64,000 nt of DNA from Gemmatimonadaceae bacterium. Lineage in GTDB: Bacteria > Gemmatimonadota > Gemmatimonadetes > Gemmatimonadales > Gemmatimonadaceae. Each line of letters opens with the position of its first letter. The stretch's first letter is position 1. Made by a program: the position numbers and the translations under genes. The stretch is from the NCBI GenBank assembly GCA_011525845.1, contig WYBP01000014.1:62001-126000 (forward strand), written 5' to 3'. The notes beneath the pieces are model-generated. The model saw only the letters and a list, made by a program, of their open reading frames with translations. It ran no database searches and was not told the origin of the DNA. Shown here piece by piece: positions 50,384 through 59,569 of this stretch.

Positions 50384-52279
50384 ATGCGCGCATCCACGAC
50401 CGCCCTCTCCTCCGTCGCCCTCGCCTGCGCCCTCCTGGCCGCGAGCGCGCGTCCGTCAGACGCCCAGCGCACGGAGCGCCCGCAACTCCACGGCAAGCAC
50501 TGGATCGCCGTCACCGGCAAGCCGCTCGGCGCCACCGCCGGCGCGCAGATCTTCCAGCAGGGAGGCAACGCCGTCGACGCGTCGGTGGCGATGCTCGCTG
50601 CCGTCTGCACGATGTGGGACACCCTCGGCTGCGGGGGCGAGACGCAGGCGCTGATCTACCACCCGGGCCTCAAGAAGGTCATCGGCATCAACGCACTCGG
50701 CGTCGCCCCGACGGGCGCGACGGCGGAGTTCTACAAGTCGAAGGGGATGCGCTTCCCGCCGGAGTTCGGTCCGCTCGCCGCCGTCACCCCCGGCACGCCG
50801 GGAGGGATGATGGTGATGCTCGCCGAGTACGGGACGATGTCGCTGGCGCAGGTGCTGGCGCCGGCGATCCAGATGGCGGAGGAGGGATACGCGATCGAGG
50901 CACAGGCCGCGAACGGGATGGAGTCGAACAAGGCGCGCATCAAGCAGTGGAAGTACTCGGCGCCGGTCTACCTCCCGCACGCGGGCGAGGCGCGCGAGGC
51001 GCCCTCGGCGGGGGAGATCTTCAAGCAGCCCGACCTCGCGGCGACGTTCCGCAAGCTCGTGCAGGCCGAGGCGGCGGCGCTCAAGGCGAAGAAGTCGCGG
51101 AAGGAGGCGATCTACGCGGCGTATGACCGCTTCTACAAGGGCGACATCGCCGACGAGATCGTGCGCGGGATGCAGGAGCAGGGCGGGCTCTTCACCAAGG
51201 CCGACCTCGCGAACTGGCAGGTGAAGATCGAGGAGCCCTACTCGACCAACTACCGCGGCATCGACGTCTACAAGCTCCCGATCTGGCAGCAGGGTCCGGT
51301 GCTGCTGCAGTCGCTGAACATCCTCGAGCACGCGAACCTCAAGGGGATGGGCTACAACAGCGCGCAGTACATCCACACGATCTATCAGGCGATGAACCTC
51401 GCCTACGCGGACCGCGACTTCTATTACGGCGATCCGTACTTCCCGCCCGAGGAGCCGGTGGCGGGGCTGATGAGCAAGGCGTACGCCAAGGCGCGCTGGG
51501 ACCAGATGTCGCACGACCGGAACGATCCCGGCGTTCGTCCGGGCGATCCCTACGCGTTCCAGGGCGGCACGAACCCCTTCACCGACCTGCTGAAGCGCTG
51601 GTCCACCACGGGTCCGCGCTCCGACAGCGCGCGCCGCACCGCCAGCGAGACGCCGGGCGAGGCGCTGGACAACTCCGCGTTCGACGAGGCGTTCACGAAG
51701 GGCACCACGAGCATCCAGGCGGCGGACAAGAATGGCTGGATGGTGTCGATCACGCCGAGCGGCGGGTGGATCCCCGCGGTGATCGCGGGGCGCACGGGGA
51801 TCGGGCTCTCGCAGCGCGCGCAGTCGTTCGTGACGGACGCCGAGGACGGGCCGTACAACGTGATCGAGCCGGGGAAGCGGCCGCGCGTGACGCTCACGCC
51901 GACCATCGCGCTCAAGGATGGCGAGCCCTGGATGGCGTTCTCCGTGCAGGGCGGCGACACCCAGGACCAGGACCTGCTGCAGTTCTTCCTCGCGATGGTG
52001 GAGTTCGGGCAGACGGTGCAGCAGGCGGCCGAGCATCCGGGCTTCCACAGCTACCAGATGCGGTCGAGCTTCGGGGAGCACGACGCGCGGCCCGGGCGGC
52101 TGCAGCTGAACGAGCGTATCCCCGACTGGGTGCGTGACGACCTGCGGCGCCGCGGCTACGCACTCGAGTTCGCACCGCGTACGTCGGGTCCGATCACGGC
52201 GATCTGGATGGACCGGAAGCACGGCTCGCTCTGGGGTGCGGCGAGCAACTTCGGCGAGGACTACGGGATCTCGTGGTGA
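50384..52279 (+). CDS. Secreted gamma-glutamyltransferase-family protein
   Basis: A 631-residue protein with a signal peptide (residues about 1-27). It has the GGT/Ntn-hydrolase fold: GGNAVDASVAM, LAAVTPGTPGGM and the autocleavage region TKGTTSIQAAD. T441 is the expected N-terminal nucleophile of the small subunit; the usual TTH is replaced by TTS. It may process glutathione, gamma-glutamyl peptides or another amide in the periplasm. The GT39-like gene overlaps the stop by GTGA, which couples this enzyme to the glycan cluster. It is somewhat longer than E. coli GGT. Confidence 0.88.
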   Translation: MRASTTALSSVALACALLAASARPSDAQRTERPQLHGKHWIAVTGKPLGATAGAQIFQQGGNAVDASVAMLAAVCTMWDTLGCGGETQALIYHPGLKKVIGINALGVAPTGATAEFYKSKGMRFPPEFGPLAAVTPGTPGGMMVMLAEYGTMSLAQVLAPAIQMAEEGYAIEAQAANGMESNKARIKQWKYSAPVYLPHAGEAREAPSAGEIFKQPDLAATFRKLVQAEAAALKAKKSRKEAIYAAYDRFYKGDIADEIVRGMQEQGGLFTKADLANWQVKIEEPYSTNYRGIDVYKLPIWQQGPVLLQSLNILEHANLKGMGYNSAQYIHTIYQAMNLAYADRDFYYGDPYFPPEEPVAGLMSKAYAKARWDQMSHDRNDPGVRPGDPYAFQGGTNPFTDLLKRWSTTGPRSDSARRTASETPGEALDNSAFDEAFTKGTTSIQAADKNGWMVSITPSGGWIPAVIAGRTGIGLSQRAQSFVTDAEDGPYNVIEPGKRPRVTLTPTIALKDGEPWMAFSVQGGDTQDQDLLQFFLAMVEFGQTVQQAAEHPGFHSYQMRSSFGEHDARPGRLQLNERIPDWVRDDLRRRGYALEFAPRTSGPITAIWMDRKHGSLWGAASNFGEDYGISW

Positions 52280-54228
52280 CGTCCGGCGCGGCGGCGCGGC
52301 AGCGGCGCGCCGCCGACATCGGTCTCCTCTTCGTCCTGGTGGTCGGCGCGGCCTTCCTCGCGTCGTACATCCTCCGCGGCTGGTACCCGCACGACGAGGG
52401 CGCGCTCGGCCAGTCGGCCGAGCGGATCCTCGGCGGTGAGATCCCGCACCGGGACTTCGACGAGATATACACGGGGTTGCTCGGCTTCCTGCACGCGGGC
52501 GTCTTCGCGCTGCTCGGGATCAAGAGCGCGTTCCTCCGGATCCCGCTCTTCATCGCGACGATGGGGTGGCTCGTCGTGGTGTACCGGCTGCTGCTGCGCT
52601 TCGTCCCGCCGGTGGGCGCGGCGGCGGTCGCGCTGGTGGTGCTGGTCTGGAGCGTGCCGAACTATCCGGCGTCGCTGCCCTCCTGGTACATCCTCTTCGC
52701 GGCGACGGGGACGGCGCTCGCGCTGGTGCGCTGGCAGGAGACGGGACGGCGCGGCTTCCTGGTGCTCGCGGGCGCGCTGGGGGGCGTGGCGTTCCTGTTC
52801 AAGCTCTCGGGGATCTTCGTCTGGCTCGGGGGTGGGCTCGCGCTGCTGGCGGCGGGCGATGCCGCCGGCGACGTGGCGGACCGCGCGAAGAACGACCCGC
52901 CGGGAGTCGCGGCCGGATCGGCAGAGGCCCCGCGAACCTCACGCGGCGCCTTCGAGTGGATCGTCGCCGCCGCACTCGTGCTCGTGGTGCTCGCGCTCGG
53001 CGTCGTGGCGGGGCGCGCGGGGAGCCAGCAGCTGCTGCGGTTCGTCTTCCCCACCGGCCTGCTCGCGATCGCGATCGCCGGTGCCGTCGCTGCGCCGCCC
53101 TTCGCGCCGGCGGCTGAGCGCTGGCGTGTCCTCGCGGCGCGAGTCGGGCCCTTCGCGCTCGGCGTGATCGTCCCGGTCGGCCTCTTCCTCGCGGTGTATG
53201 CCGTGGTCGGCGGACTCCCGGAGATGCTTGAAGGCGTCTTCGTGACGCCGTTCCGGCGCGTGGCGTTCGCCTCGGTCACGCCGCCACCGGTGGTGACGCT
53301 GCTGCTCGTGGTGCCGCTCGCCGCGTTGCTCTGGCTCCCGTCGGCAGCGGGCCGGACTCGGGTGATCGTCCCCGCGCTCGGGGCGCTCTGGTTCGGGGCG
53401 ATCCTCCTGCTCGCCGGGTCGGATCCGCGCTTCTACCGCGCAGGATGGTTCTCCGCGTGGGGGCTGCTCTTCATCGCTGCGGTCGAGGGGGCGCGGATGG
53501 TGCTCGCACGGCGCCACACCCCGCGCGAGGACGGCACGCCCCGCGAGGATGGTGCGGGCGGTGAGGACCCGTCCGGCGCGGGACGGAGCGCAGGCGAAGT
53601 CCGCCAGGCCGCGATCGTCATCGCCTGCCTCGCCGTCGCGATCGCGCTCGTCGAATACCCGTTCGCGGCGCCGATCTACACGGTGTACGCGCTCCCGCTC
53701 ACGATGCTGGCGGTGGTCGGCGGCGTGCGGAGCGGCGGGAAGGTCGGCGTGGCCACGCAGTGGCTCGTGCTCGCCTTCTTCCTGGCCTTCGGCATCACCC
53801 GCATCGTGCCGGGCTCGGTGGGAACCATGGGGATCGCCTTCCATCGCACGCCGGACGTCGCGCTCCTCGAGCTGCCGCGCGGCGGGCTGCGCATCGACCC
53901 ACGCGAGGCGGTGCAGTACGAGGACCTGATCCGCTTCGTCGTCGAGCGCGCCGAGGGTCGCCCGATCTGGGCCGGCCCGGACTCGCCGGAGGTATACTTC
54001 CTCTCCGGCATCCCGAACCGCACGCGGACCTTCTTCGACTTCCTCGACGCCCCCGAGACGATGGCCACGCCGCTCGCCGACCGACTCGATGCGATGGGCG
54101 TCGGGGTCGTGGTGGTGAAGCTCAACTCGCAGTTCTCCCGCGGGCTCTCGCGGGAGACCTTCGCGGCGCTCCGCGAGCGCTTCCCGCGGGAGAGCGGCTT
54201 CCCCGGCTTCGTGGTGCTCTGGAGATGA
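52276..54228 (+). CDS. Membrane glycosyltransferase, GT39/ArnT-like
   Basis: A 650-residue protein with about 11 membrane helices. The first extracytoplasmic loop has HDEGALGQSAERILGGEIPHRDFDE, the acidic motif of GT-C enzymes that use polyprenyl-phosphate sugars. A hydrophilic Gly/Glu-rich loop lies near residue 420 (PREDGTPREDGAGGEDPSGA). The C-terminal soluble domain (EAVQYEDLIRFVVERAEG...) is periplasmic. It probably moves a sugar from a lipid carrier onto a protein or glycan. Start GTG 52276 overlaps the GGT stop. A GT2 enzyme that could make the lipid-linked sugar is encoded downstream. Confidence 0.82.
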   Translation: MTSGAAARQRRAADIGLLFVLVVGAAFLASYILRGWYPHDEGALGQSAERILGGEIPHRDFDEIYTGLLGFLHAGVFALLGIKSAFLRIPLFIATMGWLVVVYRLLLRFVPPVGAAAVALVVLVWSVPNYPASLPSWYILFAATGTALALVRWQETGRRGFLVLAGALGGVAFLFKLSGIFVWLGGGLALLAAGDAAGDVADRAKNDPPGVAAGSAEAPRTSRGAFEWIVAAALVLVVLALGVVAGRAGSQQLLRFVFPTGLLAIAIAGAVAAPPFAPAAERWRVLAARVGPFALGVIVPVGLFLAVYAVVGGLPEMLEGVFVTPFRRVAFASVTPPPVVTLLLVVPLAALLWLPSAAGRTRVIVPALGALWFGAILLLAGSDPRFYRAGWFSAWGLLFIAAVEGARMVLARRHTPREDGTPREDGAGGEDPSGAGRSAGEVRQAAIVIACLAVAIALVEYPFAAPIYTVYALPLTMLAVVGGVRSGGKVGVATQWLVLAFFLAFGITRIVPGSVGTMGIAFHRTPDVALLELPRGGLRIDPREAVQYEDLIRFVVERAEGRPIWAGPDSPEVYFLSGIPNRTRTFFDFLDAPETMATPLADRLDAMGVGVVVVKLNSQFSRGLSRETFAALRERFPRESGFPGFVVLWR

Positions 54229-54836
54229 GTGTCGGACGCCGCGCGGCCGACCGGTTGCTCGAGGTGCCGGTGGTCTACCGCCTCTGGCAGGCGCCCTTCG
54301 CCGACGCCAAGCTGCGCCCATTCCTCGAGCGCGTGGACCTGCGCACGGTGAAGCGCGTGCTCGACGTGGGGTGCGGCCCGGGCACGAACGCCGCGGTGTT
54401 CAAGGACTCCGACTACGTCGGGATCGACGTGAACCCGGACTACATCGCGACCGCCTCGCGGAAGCACGCCGGCCGGTTCGTCGTGGGCGACGTGGCGGAC
54501 GAACGGGTGCTCCCCGACGAGCGGTTCGACTGCGTCTTCGCCAACTCACTGATGCACCACCTGCCGGACGACGTGGTGCGCTCGCTGCTCCGGCGGATGT
54601 CGCGGCTCACCACGCCGGACGGCGGCGTGCACATCCTCGACCTCGTCCTCCCCGAGGGCGCGTCGATGGCCCGGCTCTTCGCGCGGCTCGACCGCGGCCG
54701 GTTCGCGCGACCGCTGCACGAGTGGCGCGCCCTCTTCACCGAGCATCTCGAGGAACGCCACCTGGAGCTCTACCCGCTCGGCCTCCCGGGCGTGCCGCTC
54801 TGGTGGATGGTCTACTTCCACGGAGTCGCCCGATGA
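54225..54836 (+). CDS. Class I SAM-dependent methyltransferase
   Basis: A 203-residue methyltransferase: motif I VLDVGCGPGTNAAVF, an acidic residue in YVGIDVNPDYI, motif II FDCVFANSLMHHLPDD and motif III GGVHILDLVLPEG. Its small size and its place between two glycosyltransferase genes suggest methylation of a sugar or lipid-linked intermediate. Overlaps both neighbours by ATGA. The substrate is unknown. Confidence 0.85.
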   Translation: MSVGRRAADRLLEVPVVYRLWQAPFADAKLRPFLERVDLRTVKRVLDVGCGPGTNAAVFKDSDYVGIDVNPDYIATASRKHAGRFVVGDVADERVLPDERFDCVFANSLMHHLPDDVVRSLLRRMSRLTTPDGGVHILDLVLPEGASMARLFARLDRGRFARPLHEWRALFTEHLEERHLELYPLGLPGVPLWWMVYFHGVAR

Positions 54837-55819
54837 GCGCGCGTCGCGTGACGGTCGCCGTCCCGATCCACAACGAGTCCGAGGTCATCCCGAAGCTGCT
54901 GGAGCGGGTGCTCGCCGTGCTCGACGCCACGCCGGGTGGTCCGCACGAGTTCCTGCTCGTGGACGACGGGAGCCGCGACGACTCGCTCGCGCAGCTCGAG
55001 GCCGCGGCACGCCGCGACCCGCGCGTGGTGGTCGTCGTGCTCTCGCGCAACTTCGGGCACCAGGCGGCGCTCTCCGCCGCGTTCGACCACGCAAGCGGCG
55101 ACGTGATGCTCCTGATGGACGGCGACCTGCAGGACCCGCCGGAGGCGCTCACGCCTCTCCTCGCGCGCCTCGACGAGGGATACGACGTCGTCTACGTGCG
55201 CCGCACGAAGCGGAAGGAACCGCTCTGGCTGCGCGCGAGCTACCACCTGGCGTACCGCGCGATCGCCCGCCTCGCGAAGATCGCGCTCCCGATCGACGCG
55301 GGGGACTTCGCGATCCTCTCCCGCCGCGCGATCGACGCCGTGCGCGACCTCCCCGAACGGCAGCGCTACCTGCGCGGTCTCCGGAGCTGGGTCGGCTTCC
55401 GGCAGACGGGGCTCGAGGTGGAACGCGCCGCGCGCGCGGCCGGGAAGAGCAAGTACTCCGTGCGTCGGCTGATCGGCCTCGCGCTCGACGGCGCGTTCGC
55501 CTTCTCCACGGCACCGCTCCGCTTCATCGGCGTGATGGGGCTCCTCGTCCTGCTCGGATCGGTCGCGTTCTCCGCGTTCGCGGTGTATGCGAAGTTCGCG
55601 CTCGGACGGTCACCCCAGGGCTTCACGGCCCTCACGGTGCTTGGCACGCTGATGGGCGGGATGATCCTGATCTCCCTCTGGATCATCGGCGAGTACGTCG
55701 GGCGCATCTATGAGGAGACGAAGCGGCGGCCCGTCTACCTCGTCGATCGCGTGGTGAGCGCTTCGCGCGTGGCGGCTGACGGGGGAACGCGCGACCGGTC
55801 CAGCGACCGGCGGCTCTGA
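54833..55819 (+). CDS. Family 2 glycosyltransferase with C-terminal membrane helices (DPM/GtrB/ArnC-like)
   Basis: A 328-residue protein. The GT-A domain (residues 1-230) has VAVPIHNESEVIPKLLERV, LLVDDGSRDDSL, SRNFGHQAALSAAFDHA, the DxD-like LLMDGDLQDPPE and the acceptor motif RQRYLRGLRSWVGFRQ. Two membrane helices follow (residues 235-300). This is the dolichyl/undecaprenyl-phosphate sugar synthase type: it loads a hexose onto a polyprenyl phosphate for use by a GT-C enzyme, such as the GT39-like protein encoded upstream. Overlaps its neighbours at both ends. Confidence 0.9.
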   Translation: MSARRVTVAVPIHNESEVIPKLLERVLAVLDATPGGPHEFLLVDDGSRDDSLAQLEAAARRDPRVVVVVLSRNFGHQAALSAAFDHASGDVMLLMDGDLQDPPEALTPLLARLDEGYDVVYVRRTKRKEPLWLRASYHLAYRAIARLAKIALPIDAGDFAILSRRAIDAVRDLPERQRYLRGLRSWVGFRQTGLEVERAARAAGKSKYSVRRLIGLALDGAFAFSTAPLRFIGVMGLLVLLGSVAFSAFAVYAKFALGRSPQGFTALTVLGTLMGGMILISLWIIGEYVGRIYEETKRRPVYLVDRVVSASRVAADGGTRDRSSDRRL

Positions 55820-56544
55820 TGGACGCGGGCTACGGCGCGCGCTACGCGGAGCTCTACCACCGCCACTGGTGGTGGCGCGCGCGCGAGGCCTACCTCATCC
55901 ACACGCTCGACCGCCGCTTCGCCCCCGGCGCGGCGGGGGACATCCTCGACTTCGGGTGCGGTGACGGCCTCTTCTTCCCCGCCCTCGCCAAGTACGGCGA
56001 GCCCTACGGCATCGAACCCGAAGCAGCGCTCCTCGACCCCGCGGGCCCCTGGCGCGCGCGCATCAGCACCGACCTGCTCACCGTCGACCCGGGCGAGGCG
56101 CATCGCTACGGGCTGATCGTCGCCCTCGACGTGCTCGAGCACCTCGACGACCCGGCCTCCGCGCTTCACGAGCTGGTGCGGCGCCTCAAGCCCGGCGGGA
56201 CCTTCATCGCGACGGTCCCGGCGTTCCAGTCGCTCTGGACCGCGCACGACGACCTGAACCACCACGTGCGCCGCTACCGGCGTCCCGAGCTGGAATCGCT
56301 CGTCACCTCAGCCGGACTCGAGGTGGTGCGCGCCCGCTACTTCTTCGTCTGGCTCGCGCTGCTCAAGTGGCTCGTCGTCCGGAAGGAGCGGCTTCTCGGC
56401 GCCAAGCCCCGGCCGCCCGGGATCCCGTGGGCGCCGGTCAACGCAATCGTGCAGGGGGTCTGTCGGGCGGAGCAGTTCATCCTGGCCGACGCCGATCCCG
56501 CCTTCGGCAGCTCGCTGATCGTGATCGCCCACAAGCCGGGGTGA
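55819..56544 (+). CDS. Class I SAM-dependent methyltransferase
   Basis: A 241-residue methyltransferase with a Trp/His-rich N-terminus (LYHRHWWWRAREAYLI), motif I ILDFGCGDGLFFPAL, LIVALDVLEHLDDP (motif II) and KPGGTFIATVPAFQSLW (motif III). It is of the UbiG/sugar-O-methyltransferase-like type often found in glycan clusters. Its ATG shares a base with the GT2 stop (TGATG). The last gene of the cluster; it converges with the molybdate importer with a gap of 6 bases. Confidence 0.87.
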   Translation: MDAGYGARYAELYHRHWWWRAREAYLIHTLDRRFAPGAAGDILDFGCGDGLFFPALAKYGEPYGIEPEAALLDPAGPWRARISTDLLTVDPGEAHRYGLIVALDVLEHLDDPASALHELVRRLKPGGTFIATVPAFQSLWTAHDDLNHHVRRYRRPELESLVTSAGLEVVRARYFFVWLALLKWLVVRKERLLGAKPRPPGIPWAPVNAIVQGVCRAEQFILADADPAFGSSLIVIAHKPG

Positions 56545-56550
56545 CCGCCG

Positions 56551-57630
56551 TCAGCAAAGGTGCACCGCCATCGCCTTGAAGCTCGCCACGACGGCGAGCC
56601 CGGGCTCGAGCTTGAGTTCGAGGGCCGAGCGCGTGGTGAGTGCGGCGATGAGCGGCGTCCCGCGCACGTCCACGGTCACGCGGGTGAGCGCGCCGAGCGA
56701 GGCGACCTCGGTCACGCGGCCGGCAAAGCGGTTGCGGGCCGAATCGTGGCGCTGCTCGCGGGCGATGGTGATCTCCTCGGCGCGGATCACCGCATGGCCG
56801 GCGCCGGGCGCGAAGTCGCCCACGGCGTAGAGCGTGAGGCCGTCGGCCTCGAACGCGAAGGCGCGGTGCCCCTGTGCGAGTTCCGCGGGCGGGGCGTCCA
56901 CCCAGTCGGGCGCGGCGGCGCCCAGGTCGCGCGCCACGCCGGCGAAGACGTTCTCCGCGCCAAGGAACTCCGCCACATAGGGCGATGCGGGGCGCCGGAA
57001 GACCTCGGCCGGCGTGCCCGACTGCAGCACACGCCCGCCGTCGAGCAGGATCGCCAGGTCACCGAGCATCCCGGCCTCGGCGAAGTCGTGCGTCACCTGC
57101 AGGGTGGTGAGCCCCCACTCGCGGTGCAGCGCGCGCACCTCGCGACGGATCAGCGTGCGGCGGCGCGGGTCGAGCGCGCTGAACGGTTCGTCGAGCAGGA
57201 GGAGCCGTGGCCGCCGTGCGAGCGCACGCGCGAGCGCGACGAGCTGCCGTTCGCCCCCGGAGAGACTCCCGACGTCGCGGCCGAAGAGGGCCGTGACCCC
57301 CATCCGCTCCGACGCCTCCTGCAGCGTTGCGTCGTCCGCCGCGCCGTAGGCGACGTTCTCCCGCACCGTGAGGTGCGGGAAGAGGAACGCGTGCTGGTAG
57401 ACGAATCCCACGCCGCGGGTCTCGGGCGGCGATCGGCGCGCATCGGCGCCGTCGATCTCCACGCGCCCCGCGGCGGGCGCGAGGAGGCCCGCGATCACCT
57501 CGAGCAGCGTCGTCTTTCCGGAGCCCGCCGGGCCGATCACGACGCCGTACGCCGCGGCCTCGAGCGCGAAGCTCACCGCGTCGAGCGTGAAGCGCCCCTT
57601 CCGCGCGGTGACGCCGTCGAGGCGGATCAT
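56551..57630 (-). CDS. Molybdate/tungstate ABC importer ATPase
   Basis: A 359-residue ABC ATPase: Walker A GPAGSGKT at 33-40, signature LSGGERQ at 123-129 and Walker B LLLLDEPFSALD at 143-154. The C-terminal 100 residues form a regulatory MOP/TOBE-like domain (NRFAGRVTEVASLGALTRVTVDV...; SALELKLEPGLAVVASFKAMAVHL) as in ModC and WtpC. ATG 57630 overlaps the permease stop by ATGA. Third gene of a binding-protein/permease/ATPase set. The import of Mo or W fits the molybdenum-hydroxylase subunits encoded elsewhere in the window. Confidence 0.88.
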   Translation of the reverse strand: MIRLDGVTARKGRFTLDAVSFALEAAAYGVVIGPAGSGKTTLLEVIAGLLAPAAGRVEIDGADARRSPPETRGVGFVYQHAFLFPHLTVRENVAYGAADDATLQEASERMGVTALFGRDVGSLSGGERQLVALARALARRPRLLLLDEPFSALDPRRRTLIRREVRALHREWGLTTLQVTHDFAEAGMLGDLAILLDGGRVLQSGTPAEVFRRPASPYVAEFLGAENVFAGVARDLGAAAPDWVDAPPAELAQGHRAFAFEADGLTLYAVGDFAPGAGHAVIRAEEITIAREQRHDSARNRFAGRVTEVASLGALTRVTVDVRGTPLIAALTTRSALELKLEPGLAVVASFKAMAVHLC

Positions 57631-58478
57631 CGGTCGAGGCGCCGCTCGGTGCGGAGCGCGCGCAGGAGTGTGAGCGGCACGAGCGCCAGGATCGCGAGCA
57701 CGGCCGCGACCGGGAGCGCCTCCGTGAGCCCGAAGCTCGTGAAGCGGTCGTAGCTGAGCACGCTCGCGACCTTCGGGTTGTACGTGAGGATCACGATCGC
57801 GCCGAACTCGCTCACGGCGCGCGCCCACATCACCACCGCCGACGCAAGCAGGCCGCGACCGGCCAGCGGGAGGGTGACCCGCCGGAACGCGCGCCAGGGC
57901 GCGTCTCCCAGCGTGCGCGCGACCCCTTCGTACCGCGGGTCGACCTTGGCGAACGCCTCGCGCGCGCCGCTCACGAAGAGGGGGGCCGAGACGAAGAGCA
58001 TCGCCGCGATGATCCCGAGCGGGGTGCCGACGATGCGCAGCCCGAGCTCGAGCGCCGCGCCGCCGGCCGCGCTCTCGCGACCCAGCAGGAGGAGTAGCGC
58101 GATGCCGGCGACCGGGTGCGGGATGAGGAGCGGGAGGTCGAGCACCGCGGAGAGCACGGCGCGCCCCGGGAACTCGCGGCGCGCGAGCAGGTAGGCGAGC
58201 GGCGTGCCGCAGGCCACGCCGACCAGTGTCGCGGCGGTGGCGGTGAGTGCGGTGAGGAGGAGCGAGGCGCGCAGCTCCGCATCGCTGCCGAGCCGCTGCA
58301 GTCCGTCCGCGCCCCCAACGCCGACGAGCTCGACGATCGGCGCCGCGAGGAAGAGGAGGAGGAAGGAGCCCGCGAGCGCGGCGAGGACGCTGGCCACCCG
58401 CTGAGCGCTGCGTGCGGGTGCGGGTGACCCGGTGCGTGGGCCGCGAACGCCTCCGGAGCCGCCGGCGGCCTCGGTCAT
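57627..58478 (-). CDS. ABC importer permease (ModB/WtpB-like)
   Basis: A 283-residue permease with six membrane helices and the cytoplasmic EAA loop EAFAKVDPRYEGVARTLG, which docks to the ATPase. The N-terminal 25 residues are Gly/Pro-rich (TEAAGGSGGVRGPRTGSPAP). It belongs to the molybdate/tungstate/sulfate (BPD_transp_1) class. ATG 58478 overlaps the stop of the binding-protein gene by ATGA. It acts with the lipoprotein encoded upstream and the ATPase encoded downstream. Confidence 0.88.
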   Translation of the reverse strand: MTEAAGGSGGVRGPRTGSPAPARSAQRVASVLAALAGSFLLLFLAAPIVELVGVGGADGLQRLGSDAELRASLLLTALTATAATLVGVACGTPLAYLLARREFPGRAVLSAVLDLPLLIPHPVAGIALLLLLGRESAAGGAALELGLRIVGTPLGIIAAMLFVSAPLFVSGAREAFAKVDPRYEGVARTLGDAPWRAFRRVTLPLAGRGLLASAVVMWARAVSEFGAIVILTYNPKVASVLSYDRFTSFGLTEALPVAAVLAILALVPLTLLRALRTERRLDR

Positions 58479-59482
58479 CGCGATGGCCCGGCGCCCGCGC
58501 TGTCGTGCACCACCGTGAACCACTCGCCCGGCGTTCCCTCGGCGCTCGGTTGCTCCAGCGCATCGAGCCCCTCCCGGCGGAGGATCTCGCGCCCCTCCGC
58601 CGAGAGCAGGAAGCGCGCGAACCGGATCCCGAGCTCCCGGTGCGGCGCAGTGCGCGGAACGGCGAATCCATACTCGATCGGCGCGCCGGTGAAGGTCACG
58701 CGCTCGCCACTCGTCGCCCCGCGCACCGTCACGCTCGCGGTGGCGTACTGCGCCGCGTGCTCTGACGAGGAGAGGTCCACCTCGAGCGGCAGGTTGACGT
58801 AGCGCAGCCCGATCGCACGCGCCATCGACTCGTACGACCAGATGTAGTCGAACTCCCCCGCCTGCAGGAGCCCGACGAGGTCGGCCTCCTTCGGGCGCAC
58901 GTTGCGCGCGGGGCTCCCCGCCGCGAGTCGTGCCGCGAGTCCCCGCTCACCGTAGTGCTGCTCGGCGAGCTGCCAGACGAGGAGGGTGCGGTACCCGTTG
59001 GGATCCAGCTCCGGATCCGACCGCGCGACCTCCACGCCGGGGCGCAGCAGGATCCGCCACCAGTTTTCCGTGGACATCTCGTCGGCGAAGCGGGAGCGGT
59101 CCGTGTAGGCGAGCACCATCCGGTTGTGCGCGAAGCGCACGTAGCCGTCCACGTGCAATGGCATCAGGTAGCGCGGGAAGACCTCCGCGTCCGCGAGCGC
59201 GATGAGGTCGGGGATGCTGCCGAGCTCGGTGAGCTTGCGCGCGGACTCCAGCGAGCCGGCGCTCTCCTGCGCGACGCGCACCCCCTCGCGGCGCGCGAAG
59301 GTATCGAGCGCGGCGCGGATCGGCCGGGCGAGGCTTCCCGCGTTGAACACGACGAGCGGGCCATCGGGACCGGGCGCGCCGCCGCCGCATGCCGATGCGA
59401 TCGCGGCCAGCGCGACCGCCACGACGGTCGCCAGCGCGCCGCGCACGCGCATCCCACCGAGGAGAAACCGCCGGGTCCGCAT
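58475..59482 (-). CDS. Tungstate/molybdate-binding lipoprotein (WtpA-like)
   Basis: A 335-residue lipoprotein: signal with lipobox ASAC (Cys at about 32, ALAAIASACGGGA). The mature part has NAGSLARPIRAALDTF, which matches the oxyanion-binding loop of WtpA/ModA, then ESAGSLESARKLTELG and IPDLIALADAEVFPRYL, DPELDPNGYRTLLVWQLAE, and ATSGERVTFTGAPIEYGFAVPR. WtpA-type proteins bind molybdate and tungstate. ATG 59482 is the annotated start; ATG 59452 (MRVRGALATVV) is also possible. First gene of the operon. Confidence 0.88.
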   Translation of the reverse strand: MRTRRFLLGGMRVRGALATVVAVALAAIASACGGGAPGPDGPLVVFNAGSLARPIRAALDTFARREGVRVAQESAGSLESARKLTELGSIPDLIALADAEVFPRYLMPLHVDGYVRFAHNRMVLAYTDRSRFADEMSTENWWRILLRPGVEVARSDPELDPNGYRTLLVWQLAEQHYGERGLAARLAAGSPARNVRPKEADLVGLLQAGEFDYIWSYESMARAIGLRYVNLPLEVDLSSSEHAAQYATASVTVRGATSGERVTFTGAPIEYGFAVPRTAPHRELGIRFARFLLSAEGREILRREGLDALEQPSAEGTPGEWFTVVHDSAGAGPSR

Positions 59483-59530
59483 CGCCCGTAGTGTCGCGAG
59501 CCGCAGGCGTCGGCACCAGCCCCCGTGGCC

Positions 59531-59536
59531 TATATT
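59531..59536 (+). promoter_or_regulatory. Putative -10 element of the ABC exporter operon
   Basis: TATATT is one of few AT-only hexamers here and lies 33 bases before ATG 59570. No good -35 is seen upstream. Confidence 0.35.
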
Positions 59537-59569
59537 GCGGGTTCTCGCGCCTCCTTCCGACGGACACCG

